Origin: an uncultured Alphaproteobacteria bacterium
GTDB lineage: Bacteria > Pseudomonadota > Alphaproteobacteria > RF32 > CAG-239
Assembly (NCBI GenBank): GCA_934271715.1
Contig: CAKQRZ010000004.1
Coordinates: 62,001 to 126,000 of the forward strand
Direction: 5' to 3'
DNA length: 64,000 nucleotides
Under the pieces are notes generated by a model. That model saw nothing but the letters and a program-made list of their open reading frames with translations. It was not told the DNA's origin and did not search any database. The position numbers and the translations under genes are program-made. Within the stretch, counting starts at the first letter, position 1; each line of letters starts with the position of its first letter. Below are positions 41,527 through 50,864 of this stretch, in pieces.

Positions 41527-44500
41527 ATGACTGACCCTAAATTTATACATTTGCGTGTACATACCGCTTATTCTTTATCGTTAGGCGCCATGCTGGTGCC
41601 AAAATTGGTGCATAAAATGCATGATTTAGGGATTCCTTGCTGCGCTATTACCGACCGAGGCAATTTGTTTGGCGGCAAATGCTTCTCAAAATATGCCTCA
41701 GATGAGGGAATTAAGCCGATTCTCGGCTCTGAACTCTGTGTGCATAATGAGGATTCGGAAAACTTGGCGCTCTCTAAAGGCAAGGAGCTGCTGCCGGATA
41801 GAATTATTTTGCTGGTAAAAGATGAAACCGGCTATAAATCCATTATGAAAATGTTCCGCCGCTATTATCTGGATAATATGGAACACAGCGACACGCCACA
41901 GCTTACTATGCAGAATTTACGGGATTTCAGCGACGGGCTTATTTGTTTTACCGGCGGCTATGAAGGGCCAATCGGACGGTTGATTTTGCAAAACCGTAAA
42001 GATGAAGCCGAGAAAAAACTGCTGGAATATAAAGAGATTTTCGGCGACAGATTGTATATGGAAATTTCCCGCGTCGGCTATGAAGAAGAAAAAAAGACCG
42101 AGTCGGTATTCTTGGAGCTTGCCTATAAACATAATATTCCGCTGGTGGCAACAAACGATGTTTTCTTTTTTGATGAAAGCATGTATGAGGCGCATGACGC
42201 GCTTTGCTGTATTGCCGCCGGAGAGTATGTGGCTAACGAAAACCGCCGCAAATATCTCCCCGGCAACCATTGGCGAACCGAAGCCGAAATGGTGGAATTG
42301 TTTAAAGATATACCGGAAGCGGTTGAAAATACGGTAAATATTGCCAAACGCTGTAATTATCTTTCCTATAAAATGGAACCTTTGCTGCCGATATTTATTT
42401 GTCCTGAGGGCAAAACTCAGGATGAGTTCATTACCGAAGAAGCCTACAAAGGCTTAAACGAGCGTATGAAAATCCAAGTTTATCATGACGGAATGAGTGC
42501 GGAAAAGCGCGCCGAAATAGACCGTCATTATTATGAGCGCTTGGATTATGAGCTGAGCGTTATTAAGAAAATGGGCTTTCCGGGCTATTTCCTTATCGTG
42601 TCAGACTTTATCCGCTGGTCAAAAACTCACGGCGTGCCGATTGGTCCGGGGCGCGGTTCCGGTGCCGGTTCCATTGTGGCGTGGGCGCTGAAAATTACTG
42701 ACTTGGATCCGATTCGCTTAGATTTGCTGTTTGAAAGATTTTTGAATCCGGAACGTGTTAACATGCCGGATTTTGACGTGGACTTGTGTCAGGAAAACCG
42801 CCATAAAACCATTGAATATGTGCAGAAAAAATATGGCTACGACCATGTGGCGCAAATTATCACATACGGTAAATTGCAGTCAAAAGCCGTGATTCGCGAT
42901 GTGGCGCGCGTGCTGCAAATGCCGTATAGCCAAGCTGATAGAATTTCCAAAATGATTCCGCCGGGGCAGGGCGGTAAAAACCCGACTTTGCAGGAAGCCT
43001 TAGACCAAGTTCCGGAGCTGGAAGAAATGCGGGTAAAAGATCCGCAGATTAACAAGCTGTTTGATATTGCCATGAAACTTGAGGGGTTGTACCGCAACTC
43101 CGGTATGCATGCTGCCGGCGTGGTTATCGGCGACAGACCGCTGGATCAGCTGGTGCCGCTTTATAAAGACCCGCGCGCTGAAATGCCGGTTACGCAATAT
43201 GATATGAAGTTTGTGGAAGAAACCGGTTTAATCAAGTTTGACTTTTTGGGCTTAAAGACGCTTACGGTTATCAAGCGAGCTGTGGACTGGGTAAAGAAAA
43301 CCCATGGCATAGAGCTGGATATGGCGGCGGTTCCGCTGGACGACAAGCCGACCTATGAGCTGATGCAGGATGGCAACACCAGCGCTATTTTCCAATTTGA
43401 ATCCTCAGGCATGCGCGATGTGATGAAGCAAATCAAGCCCGACCGTTTTGAAGATCTAATCGCCGTTATTTCTCTTTACCGCCCGGGACCGATGGATAAC
43501 ATTCCGACTTATATCAACCGCAAGCACGGACGGGAAGAGATTAAATATCTGCACCCTGACTTGGAACCGATTTTGGGCGAAACCTACGGAATTATGGTGT
43601 ACCAAGAGCAAGTGATGAAAATTGCTCAGGTTTTGGGCGGCTATACTTTGGGCGGCGCGGATAAGCTGCGTAAGGTTATGGGTAAAAAAATGCGCGATGA
43701 AATTCCGCACCAGCGCCAAATGTTTACTGACGGAGCTATCAAAAAAGGCATAGACGGCGAAGTTGCCAAGACTATTTTTGACCAAATGGAAAAGTTTGCT
43801 TCTTACGGCTTTAATAAATCGCACGCTGCCGCGTATTCGCTGATTTCTTACCAAACGGCGTATTTAAAAGCCCACTATCCGGTGGAATTTATGTGTGCCA
43901 TTATGGACTTTGATATTACCAATACCGAAAAAGTGCTGTTCTACACCGAAGAGTTCAAAAAAATGGGCTACAAAGTGCTGACGCCGGATATCAATATGTC
44001 CAACGCTTTGTTTAAGGTGGAGGGAAACAATATCCGCTTTGCTTTGGCCGGATTAAAAGGCGTGGGCGAAGCCAATATGAACGCCATTGTTGAAGAACGT
44101 GAAAAGAACGGAAAATTCAAAGATTTATCAGATTTTATCCATCGTGTAGATGTTAAGCAGATAAACCGCAAGCAGCTGGAACAGCTGATAAAAGCCGGTG
44201 CGTTTGATTGTTTAGATACAAACCGCGGCAAGCTTTTCGCCAATATTGAAAACATCATGCGCCATATGGCGGCGGCGGCCGAGCTTAAAACCAGCAGCCA
44301 GACTTCTTTGTTTGGCAGCGAAGAACTGAACGCTAAAGTAAAATTGCAGGATAAACCGGATTGGCCGGCTTTGGAACGCCTGCAGCTGGAGGCGGAAGCT
44401 ATAGGATTTTATTTGTCGGCGCACCCGCTGGATGTTTATAAAGAAAGCATGGAGCGTTTGGGTGTCACTACTTACGCCGATGCGATAAAAGGGATAAAAA

Positions 44501-45000
44501 CCGGCGATACGATTTACGCCAACCTTGCCGGCTGCCTGCAAAGTTTTCAGCGTAAAATCAGCAAGAGCGGCAAGCCTTTTGCTTTTGTAAAGCTTTCAGA
44601 TACGACATCGGCCTACGAGGGCTTGTTATTTTCGGACGGAATAACTAAATTTGAACATGCCATCAACAGCGGTTTGCCGCTTTATGCAAAAGTAAAAATA
44701 GAAAAACAGGCCGACGATATGCCGCCGCGCATGCTGTTTAATGTTATTAAAACTTTGGATGAAGAAATTACAGAAAATTCAAAGGGCTTGATTATTGTTG
44801 TGAACAATGTTGAAGCCGTGCGCCCGATTCGCGAGGCTTTGTCGCATGAGCGCTACGGCACCAACAAAGTTTATATTAAGCCGGAAAACGACGACTGGGA
44901 TATTCGTATAGAACTTAAAAACGGCTATGCTCTGGCCAACGGAGATTTGCTGTCTTCAATCCGCGCCATTGCCGGAGTTACTTTAGTAAAGGAAATCTAA
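41527..45000 (+). CDS. dnaE: DNA polymerase III alpha subunit
   Basis: Replicative polymerase, 1157 residues. The N-terminal PHP domain starts FIHLRVHTAYSLSLGAM. The polymerase active site holds GPGRGSGAGSIVAW and MPDFDVDLCQENR; the YQEQVMKIAQ and GYGFNKSHAAAYS-like (ASYGFNKSHAAAYS) blocks are present. A clamp-binding motif QTSLFG lies near residue 925. The OB-fold and C-terminal tau-binding region follow. The ATG is only about 10 bp past the terminator tail, so its promoter must overlap the upstream gene's end. One intergenic base separates it from the next gene. Confidence 0.97.
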   Translation: MTDPKFIHLRVHTAYSLSLGAMLVPKLVHKMHDLGIPCCAITDRGNLFGGKCFSKYASDEGIKPILGSELCVHNEDSENLALSKGKELLPDRIILLVKDETGYKSIMKMFRRYYLDNMEHSDTPQLTMQNLRDFSDGLICFTGGYEGPIGRLILQNRKDEAEKKLLEYKEIFGDRLYMEISRVGYEEEKKTESVFLELAYKHNIPLVATNDVFFFDESMYEAHDALCCIAAGEYVANENRRKYLPGNHWRTEAEMVELFKDIPEAVENTVNIAKRCNYLSYKMEPLLPIFICPEGKTQDEFITEEAYKGLNERMKIQVYHDGMSAEKRAEIDRHYYERLDYELSVIKKMGFPGYFLIVSDFIRWSKTHGVPIGPGRGSGAGSIVAWALKITDLDPIRLDLLFERFLNPERVNMPDFDVDLCQENRHKTIEYVQKKYGYDHVAQIITYGKLQSKAVIRDVARVLQMPYSQADRISKMIPPGQGGKNPTLQEALDQVPELEEMRVKDPQINKLFDIAMKLEGLYRNSGMHAAGVVIGDRPLDQLVPLYKDPRAEMPVTQYDMKFVEETGLIKFDFLGLKTLTVIKRAVDWVKKTHGIELDMAAVPLDDKPTYELMQDGNTSAIFQFESSGMRDVMKQIKPDRFEDLIAVISLYRPGPMDNIPTYINRKHGREEIKYLHPDLEPILGETYGIMVYQEQVMKIAQVLGGYTLGGADKLRKVMGKKMRDEIPHQRQMFTDGAIKKGIDGEVAKTIFDQMEKFASYGFNKSHAAAYSLISYQTAYLKAHYPVEFMCAIMDFDITNTEKVLFYTEEFKKMGYKVLTPDINMSNALFKVEGNNIRFALAGLKGVGEANMNAIVEEREKNGKFKDLSDFIHRVDVKQINRKQLEQLIKAGAFDCLDTNRGKLFANIENIMRHMAAAAELKTSSQTSLFGSEELNAKVKLQDKPDWPALERLQLEAEAIGFYLSAHPLDVYKESMERLGVTTYADAIKGIKTGDTIYANLAGCLQSFQRKISKSGKPFAFVKLSDTTSAYEGLLFSDGITKFEHAINSGLPLYAKVKIEKQADDMPPRMLFNVIKTLDEEITENSKGLIIVVNNVEAVRPIREALSHERYGTNKVYIKPENDDWDIRIELKNGYALANGDLLSSIRAIAGVTLVKEI

Positions 45001-45001
45001 A

Positions 45002-45940
45002 ATGAAACTGACATTCCTAAAAATTATCCTGAATACGGGACGCTTGCTGAAGAAAATAGCAGAAAATTATAAAGTCATAGTTTGGTATGCTTTAATGCTG
45101 ACTGTTTTGTCTGCGGCCATGGGCTTGCTGCCGCCATGCCAGCTGGGGCGCGAAGGCGGCTGGTGGTGCTATTTGGAAAATGATAAAGGTACTTTTCCGC
45201 TGTATTTGTTTGCCGCCGATAAATTTTTGTTTTTTCTGCTCTGCTGTTTGTTTTTTATTGATTTTTACGGTTCAGCCTTTAACGGACAGAATTTTAAGCC
45301 GAAAAATATATTTTTATTCAGCCGCCGCCGCTTGCAGATTCTCGGATTTTTAATGGGTGTTGTCTTTTTGCTGCTGGGTTCTGTAGCGGCAGTTTTTGCG
45401 ATTATGCTCAAAAAAGCCAATCCGGATTGGCGGATTGAATTTATATATTTTGTAATGGCGTTTATTTGCTGCTGGGTGCCGTTTATTCTTTTGCGTCTTT
45501 CTCCGGCAATCAGCTATGCTTCCGGCGGAGAATTTCCTCCGTTTAAGCAGATATGGCAAAAAACGTCCGACCGCTTTGTGCATATAATTTTTTCGTATAT
45601 TGTAATTTTTGTTATTATAAATTTTGTTTCGCTGTACGCCAATGTGCTGTTAAAAATTTTGATGCTGAGCAGTTTTAACTTTGTGACTTCAGTTGCGGCG
45701 GACTTTATTTATAACAGCCTAACTTTAATATATATTTCCGTCTTTATGATGCTGTTTAGGGCTATGCACGAAATTTTGGAGTCCGAAAATCCGAGTCCGT
45801 CAGATGAAAATACAGCTATGGATTCGCCAAAAAATGATACAGCATTGCCGGCAGCCGAAAATGATAGCTCCAGAGTCAAAAAATCGGCTAAAAAAGCAAA
45901 ATCGGCAAAATCTCGCAAAAATAAAAAGGAAAAAAAGTAA
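45002..45940 (+). CDS. Polytopic membrane protein with Lys-rich tail
   Basis: A 312-residue protein with about six hydrophobic segments (near residues 25-42, 68-88, 112-135, 145-165, 195-220, 235-255) and a long cytoplasmic tail ending in a Lys/Ser/Ala-rich repeat (KKSAKKAKSAKSRKNKKEKK). It follows dnaE after one base and is probably co-transcribed. Family not recognised. A hairpin (CCGCC..GGCGG) lies at 45952-45980 between it and the convergent Spy-like gene. Confidence 0.7.
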   Translation: MKLTFLKIILNTGRLLKKIAENYKVIVWYALMLTVLSAAMGLLPPCQLGREGGWWCYLENDKGTFPLYLFAADKFLFFLLCCLFFIDFYGSAFNGQNFKPKNIFLFSRRRLQILGFLMGVVFLLLGSVAAVFAIMLKKANPDWRIEFIYFVMAFICCWVPFILLRLSPAISYASGGEFPPFKQIWQKTSDRFVHIIFSYIVIFVIINFVSLYANVLLKILMLSSFNFVTSVAADFIYNSLTLIYISVFMMLFRAMHEILESENPSPSDENTAMDSPKNDTALPAAENDSSRVKKSAKKAKSAKSRKNKKEKK

Positions 45941-45986
45941 ATTAAAAAGAAAGCCGCCGGATAAGTTAATCTGGCGGTAAGTTTAT

Positions 45987-46442
45987 CTAGTCTTTATCGT
46001 GTTTTGGAAAATCCTTAAAATCACGAGGTGGAAATCTGTGTTTTTCTCTGCCTTCAAACTCCTTTTCGTGATGCTGCATGCGGGCTTCCAATTTAGCTTT
46101 TTGTTCCGGCGTCAATATCGCTTCAAATTTTTTCATGTCGGCTTCGCGGATTTTATCCATTTTTTCGCGGATGTTTTTCATCTCTTTCATCAGCGGTTCA
46201 ATTTCTTTTTGGCTTTGCTCTCGGATTTCTTTTGCCTTGGCTTTTTGCTCATCGGTCAAATCTAAGAATTTATTCATTTTTTCCGGTTCCGGACGTTTGC
46301 GCATTTCTTTATGATGTTTAGGCATTCTATCTGTCTGTTGAGCCGGTTCTGCCGGATTCGCTGCCGCTTCGGCAAAAGCGTTGGAATAAGCCGAAAAGGC
46401 GATTAGGGTGGAAAGTGCGGTGGTCAGTAATAATTTAGTCAT
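45987..46442 (-). CDS. Spy/CpxP-like LTxxQ-motif periplasmic protein
   Basis: A 151-residue protein with a signal peptide (cleavage near NAFA-EAAAN) and two LTxxQ motifs (LTDEQKAKAKEI and LTPEQKAKLEAR) set in long charged helices, as in Spy, CpxP and zinc-resistance-associated proteins. The His-rich ends (PKHHKEMRKR, MQHHEKEF, PKHDKD) suggest metal binding. Its ATG overlaps the stop of an ECF sigma fragment, the kind of gene such proteins are often paired with. Confidence 0.85.
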   Translation of the reverse strand: MTKLLLTTALSTLIAFSAYSNAFAEAAANPAEPAQQTDRMPKHHKEMRKRPEPEKMNKFLDLTDEQKAKAKEIREQSQKEIEPLMKEMKNIREKMDKIREADMKKFEAILTPEQKAKLEARMQHHEKEFEGREKHRFPPRDFKDFPKHDKD

Positions 46443-46558
46443 TGTTTTTTCTCCTTTAGAAAACTTAATTTTTGAGCTAATATTTTGCGTGCGTTAAACA
46501 GTCTAGACTTAACTGTTCCCTCGGCAATTTTCAATTTATCGGCAATTTCTTTTTTCAA
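46439..46558 (-). pseudogene. Remnant of an ECF sigma factor (region 4.2 only)
   Basis: On the minus strand the codons read LKKEIADKLKIAEGTVKSRL, then FNARKILAQKL, a textbook ECF sigma-70 region 4 helix-turn-helix. The frame ends in TGA overlapping the Spy-like ATG. Nothing upstream in the frame resembles sigma region 2; it runs directly into the terminator of the coupling-ATPase gene. The gene therefore appears truncated at its 5' end at the junction with the secretion operon. Confidence 0.75.
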
Positions 46559-46569
46559 AATACATAAAA

Positions 46570-46602
46570 AAGTAAAAACCGCCGCTGATAAACGACGGTT
46601 TG
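46570..46602 (-). terminator. Terminator of the coupling-ATPase operon
   Basis: On the minus strand AACCGTCG pairs with CGGCGGTT, followed by TTTACTTTTTT. Confidence 0.85.
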
Positions 46603-46615
46603 CAAAATCAGTAAC

Positions 46616-48832
46616 TTACGCTTGCGGTGTATCCGCTTCAAAGCTGTCATTATCTTCTTCGTCAGGATTATACTCAATTCCGAGTTTCGCCAGCATGTCG
46701 TCGTTGATGTCTTCACGCTGTGCCACAATCCAATCCGGAACATTCGGACATGGCGGAAGCTTAGCCAACTTGCGCATTTTAGGGTCAAGATAATAACGCG
46801 GCGAATCCGCTAAAATCGGCCGGTCTATATAGCTTTGCATCAAAACAACTTGTTTCAGCAAAGGCAAGCTCAGCAGCTGAGTAGCACTGATAACCGGAAC
46901 TCCTTGCATTTGATAGCTTACATTCTTTGCCAGTGGATTAAAATCTTTACCCAAGCTGCCCTCTGTACGGCTGAAAGACGAAACTTGCACGGTTTTGTTA
47001 CCTATCATTTTAGAAAAACGCTGGGCTGTAACCTCGTTGTTTTGGGAAAGAATAATCTTGCAGGCGGTGGTTGAAATCACCGTTTCCAAGTCGTCTTTAC
47101 CATATTTGCCGGAGATTTGGCCTAAGTCTTGTCCAATCAGTAAATATGATACTTTTTGACCACGACCTACGGCCGGACCGTCAATAATAGCTTTCATTTT
47201 CGGCATTTGTGGAAACTCGTCGAGGATGAACAATGTTGGGAATGGTCCCATTTTGCCGTCGGTTTTATTAACATGGTTAGGTGGATTAGAAATCAGATAA
47301 GACGACATAAGTTCAATAAACGTACTGCTGATAACGCCCAAAGCACGTGCATCAACTTGGTTTACGGAAAGATAAACCGAAATCGGTTTCCACTCTCCGG
47401 TAACCGGGTCTTTCATTCCGCGTAGGTCCTTAAATTGAATGTCTGAAAAGCTGGTGCGGGCTTTTACGGCTTGGTTTTTGAAACAGCCGATACCGGCAAA
47501 AGCTGTAGAAAGCACGGAGCCGCGTTCCTTATCAGGCATACTGCTGAGGGAGCTTAATTCGGTGATACAGCGCTGCGAATAACCAAAGTTGCGGGCTTCT
47601 TTCACGGCTTCTTCCAACATGTCATGTGTCGGGTCAGCCATGGCAGCCATTTGGTCGCCTTCATCCATACGGCGCTGAATTTCTTGGGCAGCGTTAATCT
47701 GCGCTTCGGTAATCCATTCCATAATCATAGCAATGCAGGCTTCACGTCCCATCCAGCGGGATGGCAGCAAATTCCAAGTGCCGATTGGCAGATAGTTTTC
47801 CATGGTTAAAGTGCCGTTTTTCAAATTTTGAATAGCGCGCGGAGCAGCCGGATCGCGCATTTCCATATAGTAGCCTTCCAAAACTTCTTTATCTTTGGCA
47901 TCAAGCTTTCCTTCATATATCCGGCTGATAAAATAGTCATTAGCGCGGGCGCGGTCACATTTAGAAGCCACAAAGTTAATAAAGCCGGTTAAGGCTGCAC
48001 GGCCGGTGTTAGCCCAGTGCGGATCAGCACCGCCTTTAGGGTCTTCAACCAAAATATTGCACATAGAGTCCACATACATATCGCGGTCAGGGCCGGCATC
48101 AGGCATGGAGTTAGGCGACAGAGGATTCCAGCTTGGGTAATAAATACCTTCGCTTGGGTTATCCTCGGCACCCCAGTTGATGATAAACACAGGGCCTACT
48201 TTGGCGCGAGCGCCGCTTGTAGAATAGCAAAGCTCCGGTTTCGGGTCGTTTACAATAATGCTCAGCTTGGCCGAGTTAAAAATTGTCGGAATCACCACGC
48301 CGGCGGTTTTACCGGTACCCGGAGGAGCGCAGCACAGCGTAGCCAAGGTTTCTTTCAGCATTAAAAAGCGGCCTTTGAATTTGCCCACAACCTGACAAAA
48401 GCCGTCAAATCCGAGCAAAGCCATTTTGTTAATGTCGCGCAATTCGGCGATTCGCGCCGAACCTTGGGTGTTGACTTGGAATTTATACGGACTGAGCAAA
48501 GCGCCGACAATCAAACCCACCGGAATAGTGATAAACGGCAGCAGCGGCAGCCATAAGCTGAGTGAAAAAGAGCCGTTGTAGCGGATGAGCTGCTTGAACC
48601 ATTTCAGGTACATAGCCCACAAATGCCCTGGGTTGTCTACAATCGTGGCTAAAAACTTATTTATCATCTCAAAAGAGGCTTTAGAAACGCCGTGACCGAC
48701 CAAATATGACAAAGGTAGGGCAAAAATAAAGAGGAAAATCGTTAAGCCCAGACAAATAAGAAAAGTAATCATCATCCAGCGGACGGCGCTGTCATATTCT
48801 TTCCATTCTTCTCCACGTTCTTTTAGTGCCAT
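46616..48832 (-). CDS. VirD4/TraG-type type IV secretion coupling ATPase
   Basis: A 738-residue membrane ATPase that recruits substrates to a type IV secretion or conjugation channel. Two N-terminal membrane helices lie at about 21-45 and 93-113. Walker A is APPGTGKT (169-176), and Walker B lies in TLFILDEFPQMP near residue 540. The family segments IIVNDPKPEL and FINWGAEDNPSEG correspond to the DPKGE and FDP blocks of TraG. The acidic C-terminus (NPDEEDNDSFEADTP) may bind a chaperone or adaptor. It is the last gene of a five-gene minus-strand operon. No other T4SS core gene is in the window. Confidence 0.88.
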   Translation of the reverse strand: MALKERGEEWKEYDSAVRWMMITFLICLGLTIFLFIFALPLSYLVGHGVSKASFEMINKFLATIVDNPGHLWAMYLKWFKQLIRYNGSFSLSLWLPLLPFITIPVGLIVGALLSPYKFQVNTQGSARIAELRDINKMALLGFDGFCQVVGKFKGRFLMLKETLATLCCAPPGTGKTAGVVIPTIFNSAKLSIIVNDPKPELCYSTSGARAKVGPVFIINWGAEDNPSEGIYYPSWNPLSPNSMPDAGPDRDMYVDSMCNILVEDPKGGADPHWANTGRAALTGFINFVASKCDRARANDYFISRIYEGKLDAKDKEVLEGYYMEMRDPAAPRAIQNLKNGTLTMENYLPIGTWNLLPSRWMGREACIAMIMEWITEAQINAAQEIQRRMDEGDQMAAMADPTHDMLEEAVKEARNFGYSQRCITELSSLSSMPDKERGSVLSTAFAGIGCFKNQAVKARTSFSDIQFKDLRGMKDPVTGEWKPISVYLSVNQVDARALGVISSTFIELMSSYLISNPPNHVNKTDGKMGPFPTLFILDEFPQMPKMKAIIDGPAVGRGQKVSYLLIGQDLGQISGKYGKDDLETVISTTACKIILSQNNEVTAQRFSKMIGNKTVQVSSFSRTEGSLGKDFNPLAKNVSYQMQGVPVISATQLLSLPLLKQVVLMQSYIDRPILADSPRYYLDPKMRKLAKLPPCPNVPDWIVAQREDINDDMLAKLGIEYNPDEEDNDSFEADTPQA

Positions 48833-48840
48833 TTTATCCT

Positions 48841-50319
48841 CTACTTAATACTTTTCAAAATCTTGCGCAGGCGGTTAAGCTCTTTGCGGTCAATCTGTCC
48901 TTCGGCTTCATCCAGCGATTTAGAGAACAGATGAATTTCTTTTGGAGCGCCGCGGTTGGTACGGGTTACTTCAATATCCATTTTGTTCCAAATTTCAAAC
49001 ATATCATCGGCGTTGATGATGTTAGCCATCTGCACAACCACATACGATTTGATTTCTTGTTCAAAATCTTCTTCCGCCAGTTTATCACGAATTATATTGC
49101 GTGCAACATCTAATTTGCGCACCGGTGAAATTCTGTGGCTGTTTTCGGAGAACCAAAGCGGCTCTTCGCCGTTAAACAATTCTTCATCAGCCAGCCAGTC
49201 GCCGTTTTCTTTATCCACCAAGCACAGGCAGATTTCCGTATCCGAAACGCCGACAAAATCTATGAGCGTGTTGTTTACATTTACGCCGGCAATAACATCA
49301 TAGCCTTTTTGCTGCAGGCTGTCATAAACCGGACTGCGCGGCGCGCTGCTTTCGCCGGAATCATCGTCAGAGCCGCTGTTGTTTTGCTTGTTATTGCGGT
49401 TTGGCTTGTCGCTGCGGGCGTCTTGTTTATTTTTTTGCCGCTGGTCTTTGCCGCTGTTATCGCTGCTGCGGTCGTTCTTATTGCGGCGGCTGTTGCTGCG
49501 CGGCTGAAAATCTTCGTCTTCTTCCTCTTTGTCATCGTCAAAAATCGGCTTTTTGGCCGCACGCTTAGTATTATTATCCTTATTTTTACGCGGAGGAATA
49601 TTGTCTTCTTCGTCATCCTCATCATCAAAGACCGGTTTTTTAGCTTTTGCCGGTTCTTTTTTCTTTAGAATATCGGCTTTTTCAAAAGAATCTATGTCTA
49701 AATCAAAATCATCGTCGTCATCGTCAAATTTGAACAAAGCATGGTCTATAGCTGACGGAATATCGGCCTTTTTAGCGGTTTTAGCCGCGGCCGGAGCTGC
49801 CGGAGCCGCCGCCGGACGTACCTGAGACGGCAAAACCGCGCTGCCGCCGACGCCTGCCGTTACCGGAGCCGCCGATTTGTTGTCGGCATAATCGGAAATC
49901 GGCATTCTGAAGCCCACGCCCGCCGGTCTGATTTGTTTATATGATTTTCTCTTTACTACGCCGTATTTGTTGTTTGTTTTCATAACGTTAAGCGGAGTTT
50001 TAATCAGGCGGCGGTACAAAGCCAGCGGCGATGTTATAATATCATAAATAATGCGTTCCCAAGCCACCATGCACAGCGTCCACCAGCCGGTAATAAGCAT
50101 AGGGAAAAAGGTTACGAGAATAATCACAAAAGCCCATTCTTTCGGTGCGCGGATAACCCAGCCTGCTTTCCAGAGCGCGTAAGCTTGTCGCCAATGATCG
50201 GGCCAAAAAATATCAAAATGCCAGTTGCAGAGCATAATCACGCGGATGCCCTCTATGAAGACAATGCTCCATAGGCATCCCACGATAAGTATTCTTGCAA
50301 AGACAATTAAGGATTTCAC
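48841..50319 (-). CDS. Membrane protein with long charged disordered linker, coupling-ATPase partner
   Basis: A 492-residue protein. Two or three membrane helices lie in the first ~100 residues, followed by an Ala/Pro-rich stretch and a long disordered region of alternating acidic runs (FDDDDDDFDLDID) and Lys/Asn/Arg runs (residues ~200-325). A folded C-terminal domain of ~165 residues follows (GYDVIAGVNVNNTLIDFVGV...RKILKSIK). The linker is likely flexible, letting the C-terminal domain reach cytosolic partners. Eight bases separate it from the ATPase gene. Not recognised by family; role in secretion inferred from the operon. Confidence 0.75.
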   Translation of the reverse strand: MKSLIVFARILIVGCLWSIVFIEGIRVIMLCNWHFDIFWPDHWRQAYALWKAGWVIRAPKEWAFVIILVTFFPMLITGWWTLCMVAWERIIYDIITSPLALYRRLIKTPLNVMKTNNKYGVVKRKSYKQIRPAGVGFRMPISDYADNKSAAPVTAGVGGSAVLPSQVRPAAAPAAPAAAKTAKKADIPSAIDHALFKFDDDDDDFDLDIDSFEKADILKKKEPAKAKKPVFDDEDDEEDNIPPRKNKDNNTKRAAKKPIFDDDKEEEDEDFQPRSNSRRNKNDRSSDNSGKDQRQKNKQDARSDKPNRNNKQNNSGSDDDSGESSAPRSPVYDSLQQKGYDVIAGVNVNNTLIDFVGVSDTEICLCLVDKENGDWLADEELFNGEEPLWFSENSHRISPVRKLDVARNIIRDKLAEEDFEQEIKSYVVVQMANIINADDMFEIWNKMDIEVTRTNRGAPKEIHLFSKSLDEAEGQIDRKELNRLRKILKSIK

Positions 50320-50373
50320 CCGTCTTACTCCATTTTTTTCTTGTCAGTATAAAACAAATTTATAAAGAGAGTG

Positions 50374-50862
50374 TTAATTGATTTCATTTTCTATCTTTTC
50401 AACAATTTCTTTACGGAATTCGGCTGAATTTGCCTGCGGATTCTTTTTATTTTCCAGTTCAATACGCTCCTGCACCAGTTGTTCTATGGTCTTTTTCTCC
50501 TCAATTTTCAAGTTTTTGATGTTTACTTCAGGCATTCCGCCGCTGTATTTATCCAGCCCGCGGTTGGCAAACCAGCTCAGCGGTTTCATAATCAGATTCA
50601 TGTATTTATATTTTGCCAGCACTCTCCAGCCCAGCAAAACTATCGGCAGATAGGAGAATATGCCCAAAAGCATAAAGATATCGCTGGATTTCAGCACGCC
50701 GCCGTCATTCCAGTAGTTGCGGATAGAAGCATAGGTGTGCAGCGAAAGAATGTTTATCTGATAGCAAAACAAAAATACTTGCCAGTACAGCAGCAGCAGA
50801 GCTGCGCTCCATAAAGCGTCGGCAATCAGCACGCAAATGTAATGAAGACTCTTTTTAACCAT
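50374..50862 (-). CDS. Small membrane protein of the coupling operon
   Basis: A 162-residue protein with two membrane regions (about residues 10-38 and 62-80) and a cytosolic charged helix at the C-terminus (KTIEQLVQERIELENKKN...). It lies two bases from the 50865 gene and 54 bases from the next. The membrane-protein layout beside the ATPase suggests a subunit of the same complex. Not recognised. Confidence 0.72.
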   Translation of the reverse strand: MVKKSLHYICVLIADALWSAALLLLYWQVFLFCYQINILSLHTYASIRNYWNDGGVLKSSDIFMLLGIFSYLPIVLLGWRVLAKYKYMNLIMKPLSWFANRGLDKYSGGMPEVNIKNLKIEEKKTIEQLVQERIELENKKNPQANSAEFRKEIVEKIENEIN

Positions 50863-50864
50863 TT

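Noticed and set aside
49400..49760. Repetitive DNA in the coupling-operon membrane protein gene
   Set aside because: It is low-complexity coding sequence for Asp/Glu and Lys/Asn runs, not a DNA repeat or array.
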